Assembly: GCA_009602735.1 (NCBI GenBank)
Contig: WELA01007099.1
Coordinates: forward strand, 176,069-240,068
DNA from: Mesotaenium endlicherianum
Lineage: Eukaryota; Streptophyta; Zygnematophyceae; Zygnematales; Mesotaeniaceae
Reading direction: 5' to 3'
Length of the DNA: 64,000 nucleotides
Shown one piece after another: positions 47,030-59,079 of this stretch. Made by a program: the position numbers and the translations under genes. How positions within the stretch are numbered: the first letter of the stretch is position 1; every line of letters starts with the position of its first letter. Under the pieces are notes generated by a model. The model was given only the letters and a program-made list of their open reading frames with translations, searched no databases and was not told the origin of the DNA.

Positions 47030-48730
47030 TTAAGGGGTGGTTCCTGGGGCTTCAGGATCAGGGGACGGAGATCTGGACCTAGATCTGGACAGCCCTCTAG
47101 GTCTGTCAGCTGGCCTTCTAAAGAACCCTGTTTGCTCTAAAGTTGGCCCTCGAGGAGAACGGAGGATGGTGGCCTGCTCTTCAACTATTTGGGTGTTGAT
47201 TCCCACATAGACAGGCATTCCAGTAGGATGCTGAAATACATTGGCTAGAGGTACATGCCCCTGAGCGGAGGGGGAGGCTGGCATACCTCTGGCCCACCCG
47301 CGTGTCCCTCTTCTGGCACCCCTGTCCTCTGGGGATTTCTGTCTGTGTCTGCTGCCCAGTACAGTCAGATCAGCTTCTTCCCCTGCTTGGGCAGGTGGGC
47401 TGGGGGAGCGAGCGCGGGGTCCAGTTGTCGCCATAACGGGGATCACATTCCACACACCTGATCGTGGTTCTTTAGGAAGTGCCACTGCCTGTCCCTGGGT
47501 ATCCTGAGTACCTGCTGCTGATGCTTCTCCTCTGCCTTGTTCTTCTTCCTCATCCTCCTCATCCTCCTCCTCGGAGAGAGTAGGGGTCTCGTCCACTAAG
47601 TCGTCCTGCTCCCTAGTAGACATGGAGTAGTCTACCGACCTCCCTTTCTTAGGGCGCGCTGGAGGTTGCTTGGCCTTCAGCCTACTGATATCTATCCGGC
47701 CTGCATTCTTTGCCCATTTGACAAAGGCATGCTTTCCCTTAGAGAAGTAGTCTCTTCCCCTCCTCCTATGTTCCTTGGTCTCTGCATTCATATTGCTCAG
47801 GCATCCATTCAGCCTGGGGTCCCAAGGGGCAATGTGAGGTGGTAGGATGAGATAGCCGTCTAGGCCATAGTGGAAGTCATCCGGTTGGGCTCGGTCACAC
47901 TCCTGCTTCTTATTTGTGACGGTCATCCACCTCCAGTCTGTTGGCTGCTGGTAGTACTGGGGTCCGTGCTCAGCCTTCCTCAGTTTACACGGGAACCAGT
48001 GGGGAGAGAACATCTGCTGTCCTGCTTCCCTGGCCAAGTACTCCCAGCTCCTTCTCTCAACTTCATTGTAAGCTGGCAGGAGTGTGAGGTAGAATACCGT
48101 ATCCTTAAAGCTATCGGGCCGCATGCTCACCATCCGGATGAGTCTCTGATCTCCCACTATTCCCGGTATGGGGACCGGCTTGTCCTCTGAATCATCTGCG
48201 AGATACCGGGCCTGCTCTGCTGTATAGCCCACCATCTTAGCATAATCTTCGTAAAGGACCACGCCGGTGTGTGTCTCGATGTACCTGTCCAGTGCTGTAG
48301 CTCCTTCCTTCTGTAGCAGTGTTGTCTGTTCCAGCCTGTTGATCTCCTGGGCTGCCAGCAATGCTTCCTTCAGGTTATCGAAGTTTTGGCCACCCACCAC
48401 AGTATACCTGTAAGTGGCCAAGCTCTTCTGTCTGTCCGCTTCAATCTTTTTTCTTTTCTCCTCTTCTGCCGCTGCCGCTTCTTCTTGCTGTTTCTTCTGT
48501 CTCTCCTCCTCAGCCTTCCTGAGGTTTTCCGCTTCCTGATCCTTCTTCCTCTGTGCCTCTTCTGCCGCCTCTTGTTGTTTGCGGACCCTTTCTTGTTCTC
48601 TCCTGGTGAGGGACGTCGCCGCCAGCTCCTTCTGGTATTGCTCCATTGTCCTCCTGGCTTCTTCTGCCTTGCGCTTTCTGTCCTCCTTTTGTGTGGTGGG
48701 CGCCATCCTGCACATGTAACCAGGGCACAA
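47030..48730 (-). CDS. Third ORF of the chromovirus, function unknown
   Basis: An uninterrupted frame of up to 566 codons downstream of pol, where env-bearing relatives have an envelope gene. The likely start is the second or third Met (MAPTTQKEDRKRK). About residues 20-115 are a long, highly charged coiled coil (Glu/Lys/Arg/Gln-rich). About 115-330 look globular, with many aromatic residues (PHWFPCKLRKAEHGPQYY, DWRWMTV). An acidic run follows near 385-395. The tail is Pro/Ser/Arg-rich, ending in an SR-type stretch (LSRSRSRSPSPDPEAP). There is no signal peptide and no membrane helix, so it is not envelope-like. A nucleic-acid-binding, capsid-assembly or chromatin role is possible but is inference. 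The long intact frame suggests it is under selection. Confidence 0.8.
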   Translation of the reverse strand: MCPGYMCRMAPTTQKEDRKRKAEEARRTMEQYQKELAATSLTRREQERVRKQQEAAEEAQRKKDQEAENLRKAEEERQKKQQEEAAAAEEEKRKKIEADRQKSLATYRYTVVGGQNFDNLKEALLAAQEINRLEQTTLLQKEGATALDRYIETHTGVVLYEDYAKMVGYTAEQARYLADDSEDKPVPIPGIVGDQRLIRMVSMRPDSFKDTVFYLTLLPAYNEVERRSWEYLAREAGQQMFSPHWFPCKLRKAEHGPQYYQQPTDWRWMTVTNKKQECDRAQPDDFHYGLDGYLILPPHIAPWDPRLNGCLSNMNAETKEHRRRGRDYFSKGKHAFVKWAKNAGRIDISRLKAKQPPARPKKGRSVDYSMSTREQDDLVDETPTLSEEEDEEDEEEEQGRGEASAAGTQDTQGQAVALPKEPRSGVWNVIPVMATTGPRARSPSPPAQAGEEADLTVLGSRHRQKSPEDRGARRGTRGWARGMPASPSAQGHVPLANVFQHPTGMPVYVGINTQIVEEQATILRSPRGPTLEQTGFFRRPADRPRGLSRSRSRSPSPDPEAPGTTP

Positions 48731-48973
48731 GTTAGTAGGATATGGACCTTTGTCATAGGGATTGCAGGAAGTATGTTAGTATTTAGTATAGTGGCTTCGC
48801 TGCTGTTTACCTTACAGGATGATTGCTAAAAGTTGACGTAGTTGCGATGCGCTACACATAAACGTATGAGTGTGTTTTTATCGCTCTCGCTCACTAACTG
48901 TCATATATTTTCCCCTCCAACTTAAATGGAGACAGGACCGCCTGTCACCTTCCCGTGTCAACTGAAATGACAG

Positions 48974-51900
48974 TTATGGAGGGACTCCAGCGGCCCGAAG
49001 GTGGAACCGTGTCAACGCCCCTTTGGCATTGGTCAAGTGGTCCTTAAACTCCCAAGTGTCCCCAGAGGCATCGTAACCCTTCCATCGAATGAGGTATTTC
49101 ATGACATATTTAGACGATCGACGGACCGAGCGAGCGTCTAAAATCTCATCGACCTCATATTCCTCAGGGTCGCCGTCCCGGACAGCGGGGACCGGTCCCG
49201 GTTGGACAGGGAACCGACCTGTGAACAGTGTATCACCTTTGATGTACGGTTCCAGGAAGGAGACATTAAAGACCGGGTGCCCCTTGTATTCAGCTGACAT
49301 GTTCAGTTTGTAAGCATTCTGACCGACACGACGGACCACCGAATATGGACCGACCCAGACAGGGCCAAGCTTTTTCTTGACCACACCAGGGAGGTACAGG
49401 TGCTGAGAATGCAGTTTGACTAAATCCCCCTTGGAAAATGTCAGTTCCCGACGGTGTTGATTAGCGTATTTTTGTTGGTTTTCTTGGGCCGTGTGCAAGT
49501 TTCGTTGGACTTCTGACAGGGTGTCAGCAAACTCCTGAGTTAACTGGAGGGAGACCGGGTTGTCAATCCCTTCAGGGTGAGTTAAAGATTCCCCTAGCAC
49601 ATCTAGAGGAGACTTAGGGACTCTACCCAGGCTGAGTTCAAAAGGAGTTTTGCCCGTTGACGCGTGCACCGCACTGTTGACCGCAAACTGAATTTGAGGC
49701 AACAGGTCATCCCAATTATCTTGTTTTTGGTTAATATATGCTCTCAGCACCTCCTGCAGAACTCGGTTAGTTCTTTCAGTCTGCCCATCAGTCTGAGGGT
49801 GGTTTGCTGTGCTGAGCAGCTGTTTGACTCCCATTAACCCCATTAAAGCTCTCCAGAACTTAGAGGTGAATTTTGAGTCTCTGTCTGAGATGATATTAGA
49901 AGGGAGCCCATGTTGGCATACTACATGGTTGTAAAACTGTCTCGCTGTTTCGAGTGCAGTCACTTTGACAGTTGTGGGGATAAAAATGACCATTTTTGTC
50001 AGTTTATCCACGACTACCAGTATTGAATCATGCCCGTTGGCAGTTCTTGGTAGTGAGACCACCCAGTCCATGGATATAGTTTCCCAGCGTCCCGCTGGGA
50101 TGGGTAGCGGTTGCAAGAGACCTCCGGGTGGTGTGTGCCGAGACTTATTTCTCTGACACTGGTCACAGGACTTGACATATTTCAAGACCTCCCGGGGTAA
50201 CCCCTCCCAATGATAATGTTTTGCCAGTTTGCCAACAGTTTTGGCCTGCCCCAAATGTCCACCCAGGAGACTGTCATGAGCTTGACTCAGTAAGAGAGAC
50301 CTTATTTCCAAATTATTAGGAATGACCAGCTTCAGCCTGCCTGAAGTGGTTTCAGTCACCCAGACCCCTCCCTTGAGCTTATACCCGAGTGCGGTAGCAC
50401 GACACATACCAGTAGTGGGGCTGGGCTCAAATGTTGGGTCAGAAAGGTAGGCTTTCCTAAGTTGTTCAAGGAAGGACTTTTTCACCTTTAGTGAAGTGAG
50501 TGCACACAGGACTTTATCTACAGTATGCTGACTAAAGTTCCTTTCTTGCAAGTCAGGTCTTCTAGAGAGTGCATCAGCAGGATTCAACTTCCCTGGTTTG
50601 TAGTCGATCTGGACTTGGAACTGCTCCAGCATCTGGCTCCAGCGGTTCTCCCTCCTCGACAGCTTGGACTTCTTCTGAAAGTGGGTCAGAGCTAGATGAT
50701 CTGTAATCACCTTAAAAGCTTTACCATGTAAGTATGCTCTCCACTGTTTGAGTACATGAATGATAGCTAGCAGCTCTTTATCATGCACTGAGTAATTAAT
50801 CTCCGCTGGATTAAATTTCATAGACTCATACAACACAGGATGCCACTCCTGCCGTACCTTACCATCCTTTGTGGTTTTGTCAGCAGGCTGCAACAAAATA
50901 GCACCCATGGCAAAATCAGAGGCATCAGTAACCACCTGCACCGGTTTGCTGGGGTCATACACGGCTAGCACTGGGGCAGAACAAAGGGCATCTTTAAGGG
51001 TCTGGAAGGCAGCCTGCTGCTCTTCCCCCCACACATACCCGATGTCTTTCTTAGTAAGGTCAGTCAGTTTACTGGCCTTTGTGGAATAATTCTCAATAAA
51101 TCTCCTATAGTAGTTAGCCAACCCGAGGAAGGATCTAACTTCAGAGACAGACTGTGGTACTGGCCAGTCCCTTATGGTCTGGACTTTCTTAGGATCCACA
51201 CTGATGCCCTCTTTACTGACAACGTGGCCTAAGAATTCAATACTTTCCTTAAAGAAATCACACTTGCTCATTTTAGCATATAAGTGATTTTTCCGCAACG
51301 TGTCCAGCACTTTCTTTAAGTGTTCAGTGTGCTGAGCTTCATCTTTAGAGAAAATTAAAATATCATCTAGGAAAACTTGCACAAACTTATCCAAATAAGG
51401 TCTGAAAATGTCATTCATAGCACCCATAAAGGTAGCAGGAGCATTAGTCAGTCCAAATGGCATCACGTTGAACTCATAGTGTCCATAACGTGTGCGGAAA
51501 GCAGTCTTGTGTTCATCCCCCTCAGCAATTCTGATTTGATGATAACCACTCTTGAGATCTATCTTACTGAACACCTTAGCGCCAGACAGGGTATCAAGCA
51601 AGTCCTCGATTCTGGGTAAAGCATACTTGTTCTTTACTGTAATTCTGTTCAGGGCTCTGTAATCCACACACATCCGCATACTGCCATCCTTTTTCTTAAC
51701 AAATAGGATAGGTGCGCCGTACGGTGATTTACTGGGAGAAATGTAACCATTTTCCTCCAGCTCTGCAATCTGTGTTTTCAACTCCTCACTCTCCAAATAA
51801 GACAAGCCATACGTGCGTTGCCAGGGTGGCTGGCTACCAGGTAATAAATCAATCCTATGATCTACTTCCCGCTTAGGGGGTAGTCCTGGAGGCATATTAA

Positions 51901-52690
51901 ACACATCCGTGTACTGAGCAACAATGTTTGCAGCAGTAGGGTGTTCCGGAGGGTGTACCTTTTTCTCAACCACTTCTTCAGGTTGAGGAGGTACCTCTCT
52001 TAGCAGCAGACAGAACATTCTGTCTTCCTTCTGGTTCCAGCTTTTGACGAACTCCATTGCATTCAGCAACTTGCATCCTTCTGGAAGCCTCTTCTTTTCC
52101 TTCATTTGCCATCCACACAGGACAAGAGGAAGAGCACTGGTGGGTGCCAAGTCAGTCTGCCCATCACTGGCTCCTCTCACTTTAACTGTACCTCTGCTCC
52201 AACACACTTCAGCTTGATGTCTATTAAGCCAGGACCTGCCTAGCACGAGATCATAAAAGCCAGTGTTGAGTACCTCAAATGTAAGCGTTTCAGTTAGAAC
52301 TGCAATGCCAGAACCTAACTGGACCTCAATAGGCTTGGTTATAACTCCTCCCGGGATACTTGAGGCATCTCCAAGGAATATTTTTCTATTCCCTTGGGTG
52401 ACAGTAGGCAGCCTTAGCCGCTTAACTAAGTCCTTGTGGATAAAAGTATGTGACGCCCCTCCGTCAACAAATGCCCTCACCTTCCTACCTGCAATCATGC
52501 AATGCAGTAGGATAGGGGGGACTGTCTTTTCCTGACTTTCGCATTGTTCTCCTGACGTAGCAAAGAAATGTTGGACATCAGGTGGAACAAGAGCATCCAG
52601 AGTGTGCACTCTCTGGACGTCTATATTGCTGATGGTCTCCTTTATCTGGTTGTCAGGCATGCATAGTGAATCCAGTTCAGCAGGACCCAT
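48974..52690 (-). CDS. pol: Chromovirus pol: protease, reverse transcriptase, RNase H, integrase, chromodomain
   Basis: A 1,238-codon frame. Order by rough residue: retropepsin-like aspartic protease (about 70-165, motif [11 protein letters not shown]); reverse transcriptase (about 320-510, with [32 protein letters not shown] and the catalytic FLDD); RNase H (about 585-715); integrase zinc-binding H2C2 region (HDSLLGGH...[10 protein letters not shown]); integrase core from SMDWVVSLP onward; and a C-terminal chromodomain ([28 protein letters not shown]). The chromodomain in chromoviruses steers integration by reading histone marks. The layout PR-RT-RH-INT-CHD is that of Ty3/gypsy, not copia. 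Confidence 0.95.
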   Translation of the reverse strand: MGPAELDSLCMPDNQIKETISNIDVQRVHTLDALVPPDVQHFFATSGEQCESQEKTVPPILLHCMIAGRKVRAFVDGGASHTFIHKDLVKRLRLPTVTQGNRKIFLGDASSIPGGVITKPIEVQLGSGIAVLTETLTFEVLNTGFYDLVLGRSWLNRHQAEVCWSRGTVKVRGASDGQTDLAPTSALPLVLCGWQMKEKKRLPEGCKLLNAMEFVKSWNQKEDRMFCLLLREVPPQPEEVVEKKVHPPEHPTAANIVAQYTDVFNMPPGLPPKREVDHRIDLLPGSQPPWQRTYGLSYLESEELKTQIAELEENGYISPSKSPYGAPILFVKKKDGSMRMCVDYRALNRITVKNKYALPRIEDLLDTLSGAKVFSKIDLKSGYHQIRIAEGDEHKTAFRTRYGHYEFNVMPFGLTNAPATFMGAMNDIFRPYLDKFVQVFLDDILIFSKDEAQHTEHLKKVLDTLRKNHLYAKMSKCDFFKESIEFLGHVVSKEGISVDPKKVQTIRDWPVPQSVSEVRSFLGLANYYRRFIENYSTKASKLTDLTKKDIGYVWGEEQQAAFQTLKDALCSAPVLAVYDPSKPVQVVTDASDFAMGAILLQPADKTTKDGKVRQEWHPVLYESMKFNPAEINYSVHDKELLAIIHVLKQWRAYLHGKAFKVITDHLALTHFQKKSKLSRRENRWSQMLEQFQVQIDYKPGKLNPADALSRRPDLQERNFSQHTVDKVLCALTSLKVKKSFLEQLRKAYLSDPTFEPSPTTGMCRATALGYKLKGGVWVTETTSGRLKLVIPNNLEIRSLLLSQAHDSLLGGHLGQAKTVGKLAKHYHWEGLPREVLKYVKSCDQCQRNKSRHTPPGGLLQPLPIPAGRWETISMDWVVSLPRTANGHDSILVVVDKLTKMVIFIPTTVKVTALETARQFYNHVVCQHGLPSNIISDRDSKFTSKFWRALMGLMGVKQLLSTANHPQTDGQTERTNRVLQEVLRAYINQKQDNWDDLLPQIQFAVNSAVHASTGKTPFELSLGRVPKSPLDVLGESLTHPEGIDNPVSLQLTQEFADTLSEVQRNLHTAQENQQKYANQHRRELTFSKGDLVKLHSQHLYLPGVVKKKLGPVWVGPYSVVRRVGQNAYKLNMSAEYKGHPVFNVSFLEPYIKGDTLFTGRFPVQPGPVPAVRDGDPEEYEVDEILDARSVRRSSKYVMKYLIRWKGYDASGDTWEFKDHLTNAKGALTRFHLRAAGVPP

Positions 52691-52758
52691 AATACCTGCT
52701 ACGAGGGCAGCTAGTGACGACTCACTATCTCTAGCATCCTCACAGTCAGTAGACTGGA

Positions 52759-54237
52759 TTACTGACTGTTGCTGTCTTTTAAAGGCTGGTCTTTTCTCTC
52801 GACCTTAGGCAGGTGCTTGACCGGACACTGTTCTCTGTAGTGGCCTTTCTGCTGACAATGGTAGCAAGTAGATTTTGCTGAGGCTGGTCTCGGCTTAGTC
52901 CTACCACCACCCCTTCCATAGCCACCTCGAGAGGGACCACCTCTACCTCTAGACTGAATAGCATTGTACTCATACTCATATTCATCACCCTGATTATCCT
53001 CAGCCTGGTCTCCTTCAACTGCATTGTAGGAACCGTGGGGCTTTTTGACAATCTTAGACACCAAAGCGTTACTCTGGCGCTTGTGATTGAACTGCTGCTG
53101 ATCCCAGGCGTCAGCATCCTGGATCAAGTCAGCCAGTTTCTCATACTTTTTCTCAGCAAAATGACCAGAGACCTCGGATTTCAAGCCATACCTGAAGTAT
53201 GCTATCCTATACCGTTCTGGCAAATCAGGCTGCTTCATCATGTTCTCTTGGAACTTTTGAGCAAACTCAGCAACTGAAGTGGTCTGCTTCAGTGTCAGGG
53301 AGATCATCGCATAGATAGCTTTCTCCTGCTGGTTGATGACATCAAACTTCTCATGCAACTTCTCGACAAACTCTACCCACGTAGGGTCACCGAGTTGCCG
53401 AGCCTTACGCTCTTCCTTCCAGTAAAGCCACCAGTCTGCGGCACTGCCTTTCAGTAGCGCACCGGTGTGCCTGACCTTCTCGTAATCTTGCAGTTCTGGG
53501 TAGTTCTCCAGCCACTGCTCAACATCCGCGAGAAACTTGATCAGGTAATATTTTCTGTTTCCCTCAGGATCATAGTCCTGGGGAGGTTTCGGCTTGGGCT
53601 TACTAGGCCCTCGGCCACCACCACTAGTGGTGTGAGACCCCAGTTGGTCTCTGTCCCGGAGTAGGGACATTATGATTCTTTTGTCCTCCTGCTGGGACTG
53701 ATACATGGTCGCCATTTGCGACTGCATCTGAACGAACAATGCTCCCAAGTCTACATTTTGGGGTGGTAGATTAGCAAATGCAGCAGCAGCATTGGCATCT
53801 ACTCGCTGAGTAGTGTCCTCAACAATCCCTCTTGCTCCTGCAGCAGCAATTCCTGCCGCATTCAGCCGGTCACGTATTTGACCTAGGGGTACATTGAGTT
53901 GTACGGCAGGAGGTGGGTTCAGAACATTGGCCCTTGATGCCATAAGTTCTTCAACAGTGCGCTCGTCAGCTGGCTGTCCTTCCCTCCTTTGTATATCTTC
54001 AGCGGCCTTTGCTACTTGTTCAGCTTCTAGTCTGGCTATCTCCTCCTCAGCTTGCTGAGCTGCGACTGAGGCAATAGCAGCTGCCTCATCTGCAGCCTCC
54101 CTAGCTGCAGTATCCGCTACTGCTTCCGAATAGGTACGGTTTCCCGCTACATGGCTTTCCGCCTGGTTTTCGACATTCTCGTTATCCTGGTTCTCCATGT
54201 CTCGGGAGTTGCTAGTTTGAGACCTTGTCCTTACCAT
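52759..54237 (-). CDS. gag: Chromovirus gag
   Basis: A 492-codon frame just inside the 5' LTR. The N-terminal 200 residues are Ala/Glu-rich and helical. About 230-400 is the retrotransposon gag (capsid-like) domain, with [16 protein letters not shown] and [20 protein letters not shown] segments. An Arg/Gly-rich stretch and one CCHC zinc knuckle ([14 protein letters not shown], about 458-471) follow near the C-terminus, for RNA binding. Gag and pol are in separate frames about 70 bp apart. Confidence 0.93.
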   Translation of the reverse strand: MVRTRSQTSNSRDMENQDNENVENQAESHVAGNRTYSEAVADTAAREAADEAAAIASVAAQQAEEEIARLEAEQVAKAAEDIQRREGQPADERTVEELMASRANVLNPPPAVQLNVPLGQIRDRLNAAGIAAAGARGIVEDTTQRVDANAAAAFANLPPQNVDLGALFVQMQSQMATMYQSQQEDKRIIMSLLRDRDQLGSHTTSGGGRGPSKPKPKPPQDYDPEGNRKYYLIKFLADVEQWLENYPELQDYEKVRHTGALLKGSAADWWLYWKEERKARQLGDPTWVEFVEKLHEKFDVINQQEKAIYAMISLTLKQTTSVAEFAQKFQENMMKQPDLPERYRIAYFRYGLKSEVSGHFAEKKYEKLADLIQDADAWDQQQFNHKRQSNALVSKIVKKPHGSYNAVEGDQAEDNQGDEYEYEYNAIQSRGRGGPSRGGYGRGGGRTKPRPASAKSTCYHCQQKGHYREQCPVKHLPKVERKDQPLKDSNSQ

Positions 54238-54256
54238 ACAAAGAAGACTGTGATAA

Positions 54257-54270
54257 CTGCTCCGATACCA
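54257..54270 (-). other. Primer-binding site of the chromovirus
   Basis: On the - strand, TGGTATCGGAGCAG lies one base inside the 5' LTR. It is the plant-type match to initiator tRNA-Met. Confidence 0.85.
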
Positions 54271-54271
54271 C

Positions 54272-55016
54272 TGAAATGAATCGACTTACCAAATAGGCGA
54301 TTAACAATTAATAAAGATCTTTATATCAGCAAGTAATCTTTATGGTATTTCCGTTAACTAGTTAAACGGCAAAGGACAATACACTAGCAGGGAATAATAC
54401 TCGTAAGTCAAATGCGAGTAAACTAGCATCAATGATGCAAATCAGTAAACTCATACATAAGCAAGGTTAGAAGACAGTGCGTATCAATGGCTTCTCGCCT
54501 TGGATTCAGAGTTCTCTCAGTAAGCTGTACAAGAGAGTTGGCCTCGTTTCCGAATGCCGAACTCGAGAGCAATGCCTAGCATATGTACATGGAATGAGTT
54601 TACTGTTCAACGGTCAGTGCGATGGCACCGCCTACCCGGGAGTTAACCACGTTGGTAGGACCTCGGTTAACCAAATCCACCGCCATCTCCCATCATCCCG
54701 AATAGCCATCCATCATGGGGATGTCATCTGGCCATTCATCTAGCAGGTGGTACTTAGATGCATATCAAGGCAGTTCGCTGCTACCGAGCACGGAAGTCAG
54801 CTGGCTGTCAAAGAATGTGTCAGCAAGCTGACTTAAGTTGACTTCAGCCTGCTGCTTTTGGCCGAGTCATTAAACTGATAATTATGTAAAGTTCAGCAGA
54901 CTGATTACTAACTAAAGTTCAGCAGAATGACTACTAACTAAAGTCCAGCAGGCTGAACTAAATTAACTATTATATTTAAACGAATATTATATCTACTAAT
55001 ATACTGATTCATTACA
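54272..55016 (-). repeat. 5' LTR of the chromovirus
   Basis: 745 bp, the partner of 46172-46916. By position it should hold the element's promoter and the transcript start. Confidence 0.95.
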
Positions 55017-55021
55017 CCAGC
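55017..55021. repeat. Target-site duplication, right copy
   Basis: CCAGC directly right of the LTR, matching 46167-46171. Confidence 0.9.
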
Positions 55022-55349
55022 CCTAACCTGTCATCCCACTGCTCATGTATTTGCTTCACTGTGGCCTCCTCTATAATCAGGTGCAATTCTGTTGTAATAG
55101 CTTCCAGCATGTCTTTGTTATCTGGCTTGTTCAAGAAGGCTGTCGATGATTTGCTCATGTTTTTCTCACATCCAAACTTGTCCCCATAAATAGCTTCAGG
55201 TCATTGCTCATCCTTTGCCATGTTCTTGCAAATTCTCCACCTACTCTACGACGCTTCGCTGGAGAAGTTTGAGATGCTGCCATTGACACCTTTTGCTTCA
55301 GGTACCTTATCTCTCTCCTAGCTCCTCTCAAGTCTGTCTTCATACCCAT
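55022..55349 (-). CDS. Cys-rich transposase-like gene, 5' portion beyond the insertion
   Basis: Read on the minus strand, the stretch next to the insertion encodes STAFLNKPDNKDMLEAITTE and HEQWDDRLG. It is in the same frame as the 3' portion at 46166 once the retroelement and one target-duplication copy are discounted, which shows the insertion hit coding sequence. Further upstream (55155-55349) a basic, helical, nuclear-signal-like segment (SPAKRRRVGGEFARTWQRM) is in a different frame, so a splice or a frameshift lies between them. The true start of the gene is not visible to me. Confidence 0.5.
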
Positions 55350-58300
55350 GAACTGCCGTGCAACCTGTACCTCCCTACCGACTGTTTTCCTTCAGGCTTC
55401 AGGCTTCTTCTTTTTTTTGCATATTTTAGCATTTCATATTTGTATCTCTCTACTTTACTTTCTAGCCTCTTTGAAGTATTGTGCTTTCTCTACACCTGTT
55501 TTCTTCCTCTTCAAAAATCTGCCACCTGTTCCTCTAGGCATGTTGTGTTAGTCTGCACTCTTGGTAATGTCACTCTATTGGGTTGATCATGATTTTCTTT
55601 GGCTCTTGGGATGGATGCAAGTGCATCCTGGGACACAGACTCTACAGGATCCATGATGAAAAAGACCTTCTGTATGAATGTGTACAGAATTATAGACGGA
55701 TTGGTAGGTAGGTAGGTGGTAAAATGTTGGATCAGCAGATTTTTGGCATTTTTTTGATTTTTTGATTTTGTGATTTTTGATTTATTGATTTTAAAAAATT
55801 ATGATTTGCATTTTTGGAAAAAATCTTTCTTTGAGCATGTAGAGTTCACTTGTGCCTACAAAAAAAAATTGTGGCATAGATTGAAATGCACATGTAGCAG
55901 GACTTATGAGGGTGAGAAAACCAAAATGGCAGTTTTTTTACGTGTACTTTTCATTAAACTTTAGAAAACTCTTAAAGTCTGAAAACTCCTTCAAATTTCA
56001 AAATTGAAATTGTTATGCAATTCTTTTACATAGAAGAACAGTCATGCAAAGTTATAGTCTCAAACAATGCCAGGTTGTTAACGTATGCCACTGAACACAT
56101 GCATTAAAAAGAGTCACCTTTCAAGAAGTAGACGACTTATCGCCTACTTTTGCATATATAGCTCATGGGCCCTATCTTGGGCTGTGATGCTTAGAATGGG
56201 CTGTAAATTGACCAGTAGCGCTATGGGGGATGCAAAATCTAGTAGGATCATATTGAGATCCGTACTCCAAGTGCTTCTGCATTGTACGGATTGGCATGCT
56301 TCACATGAGCGAGAAACTCCACATGTCACATTTTGGAGGCTCACAGCCTGGTGTAGTTTGATGCATACTGAGTTTTTATTTCTTTCATGGCTACCCAATT
56401 GGGTCCTTAATGCCTCTTCAAAATTTGGGGGGAATCAAGAAAGTGGAGTACAAGTTATGGCCATCTATATGAAGTGATAAAAAGGGCAACATGTATCATT
56501 TTTCCAATTATCGCTTACTGTTGCAGATTCAGTTTGTGTGCATATGTTGGGTCTCAATGAATGGAATGACCCAGAACTTCACCAATAATTCTATGAGAGC
56601 ATGAAAAACCCAATGAAACAATTTGCAGATCCGTACTACAAATATACCGCATTTTACGGACTGCCACTCTTCAGATGTGTGAAAAGCGCCACATGGCACA
56701 CTTTGGAGGCCCATAACTTAAAGGGATTTTATGATTGATTTTTTAAAATAAATTTCTGGCTACCTATGAGGGTTCTTAGTAGCCTCTTACAAAATGGAGT
56801 CAATTAGGAGATTTTTGCACAACTGATGGTCATTTGTACAAAGCAGCAAGAATGAGACGAAGTGAGAATTTCCACTTTTGTCGACAAATTCTTCACTTTC
56901 ACTAAAAGTGCAATGACTTATAAAGAATAAGTCAACTGTGTCTGAAACTTTAGGAAGGTCTACATATATGGGTTGTTTATCAGATTCTCATATTTTGGAC
57001 CATTCCGACAAAACCGCCGCAAATGGCGCTAAAAAGTACCTAAGTGTCCAATAAACGGGCATTTGGGCTGCATGTGAAGTTGATCATTCCTAACAAATTG
57101 GCAATAAAGTCTCTTTTATTTGATCAACCTTATGACATTTTACGGTCTTACCGGGTGGTTGTTTGGGGTAGAAGCAGGCCATTTTAGGCGCGGATTCAAT
57201 GCGTAGTGTTATGATTTAGGGTCTACCTACTCACACACACACATGTATTTAGTGTACTAGCATGTTCATCGGCTAGCCATCACTCAATCTAATCAGAAGC
57301 TAGATGTAAGAGTTTGCTACGTGCTTATGATTGGCCAAAACTTACCTTGACCAATGCGTGCTAGGTAATGCCTCAAAAGTGAATTTGTAACTTGTGGAAG
57401 AAACCTGTAGCTGTTGGTGATGTCGTCACCAAGTTATGTCCAATCTGATACACGAATGCTATGGAAAGCAAGGAATTGGTTCTTTGAAGGGCTTGCGAGC
57501 TTAGGTGCCTAATGCTCTTTTGGGGTTGCAAAAAGTCCCAATATGTGTCCTTTGGGATCGATGAGTCGCATCATGGTCCTTGGAGCGTTCACATTTGATT
57601 ACGCTGAGGAATGTTTGGCAGCTTTTTATATTGCAAATATCTCTTTTTAAATCTATTCAGATGAAGCGAAACCAGTTATGTTTGGAAGGTGACTCGATGC
57701 ACTACATCTTTATGACTTAAAAATTTAAATCTATGATTACAAAAAGTCAAAGGTGATACGGTGGTTAACTGGTGAATGCCCTTCTTCTCCTCATGCTATT
57801 GCTACCGCTGTTGTTGCTCCTCCTTCTCCTCCCCATCCTAATATTGGTGCTTCTCCTCCTCTCTGTGCAGCACCTTAACCAATCAAAGTTTCTGCGAGCG
57901 CGTACCCACTAGTTACTCAATCTTTCTTCCATGTGATTTTTCTTGCCACTGGTGACTGTTGTTCCTAGAGAAATTGGTGCTGATGATTAGGTGCAGGAGT
58001 CACAATCAGTGCATCAAGCTATAATGTTGATGACACCGATACTAACGTAGTGATGCACATTTGGGTGAAAAAACTTGGTGCATTTTTTGTGACGTGATGC
58101 ATATACCGCATAGGGCGGAGGGAAACAAAAATATACACTTCTGTCAGGTCTTGTTGGGGGGAGAGGTTGGGGGTCTTTCAGAGTTGTGAGTACATTAGAT
58201 TAAACAAGTTATATATATATATACGTACATATATATATAATATACATACGTATGCATATATTCACCTCAATTTGGATGAGAACTTTGGAGAGGTAGGCAA

Positions 58301-59079
58301 TTTTGTACTCGTGTCGTGGTAATACCAAAATCTGGCATGCAAAAAGTTAGCCAATGGAGTACAAAATATTCACATATGTGATGCATAGAAGATGCATTTT
58401 ATATCACGAACATGCCAAGTAGCAAGTGGTCTCGAGGGACATGCAGCGTAAAATTCTCGGGGGTTTTCATACTTGTAATAAAGGGCATATTCTAATCACC
58501 TCATAGCAACACACCATATGCGCTTTCAATAAATGACACGTGAAATCCTTTTCTCGAAGACGTGCAAAAATGTTCAATTTAAATTTCGGTTATTTACTTG
58601 AACTAGACCTATCCTAGCTCCTTTAGCATAAGATAACACAAATCACAAAAAATAAAACAAATATTATTGACTCATTTTTGGCACGCACCATCTCTCATTT
58701 TCTCAATTCTCCTTATCATACAAATATAAATGTGCTATATGCAATCCATACGAATATTCATAATGTCTCGCATTTTGTAATATTTTACAAACGTGCACGA
58801 TGAAATCGAAAATGGGTTACTTGATACCTCTTCAAAGTAGGACGCAAAGTCACCCTTGAAGTAAAATGCAACTTATTGTTCCAAAGGGGCACTCGAATGA
58901 CCTTTGAGAAAACAAGCCATTTTTTCCTTTCCCTTTCTAATGTTACACACAACCTACATCGAGACATGCACGTTTGTAATTAGGTAGGCTCGTGAAACGT
59001 ACGATACAAGGGCAACACCAACTTGATTTGTAATGGTCATCAAGAAAGATATCACAAAGTTGCACATATAATATAACTT
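55350..59079. other. Long AT-rich stretch without a gene
   Basis: About 3.7 kb with no convincing coding region on either strand. The first few hundred bases may be the upstream part of the interrupted Cys-rich gene. A pair of loosely similar blocks (about 56205-56370 and 56550-56720) share a 'first-person' order of GATC(A/C)GTACT, TACGGA and CACATG(T/G)CACA(T/C)TTTGGAGGC motifs, so they look like an old duplication. A TA-rich microsatellite is listed separately. Confidence 0.5.
58209..58260. repeat. TA-rich microsatellite
   Basis: A run of TA dinucleotides interrupted by TACG and TACATACG. Such palindromic AT-rich DNA can form cruciforms. No gene is close. Confidence 0.9.

Larger units (their letters stand above)
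46172..55016 (-). mobile_element. Intact-looking chromovirus (Ty3/gypsy LTR retrotransposon) with a third ORF
   Basis: An 8,845-bp element in minus orientation: 5' LTR 54272-55016, primer site 54257-54270, gag 54237-52759, pol 52690-48974, third ORF 48730-47030, polypurine tract about 46917-46928, 3' LTR 46172-46916. Both LTRs are 745 bp, start TG and end CA, and differ at about 13 positions (near 98% identity), so the insertion is young in evolutionary terms. A 5-bp duplication (CCAGC) flanks it. It looks whole, with no obvious breaks in its long frames. It lies inside the coding region of the Cys-rich transposase-like gene. The chromodomain at the pol end places it in the chromoviruses. A truncated LTR at 5279 and a gag/pol fragment at 42183 are relatives in the same window. 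Confidence 0.95.

Noticed and set aside
47030-48730. Envelope gene for the chromovirus
   Set aside because: Position fits, but there is no signal peptide, no membrane helix and no glycoprotein-like cysteine pattern; coiled-coil and SR-type composition point elsewhere.
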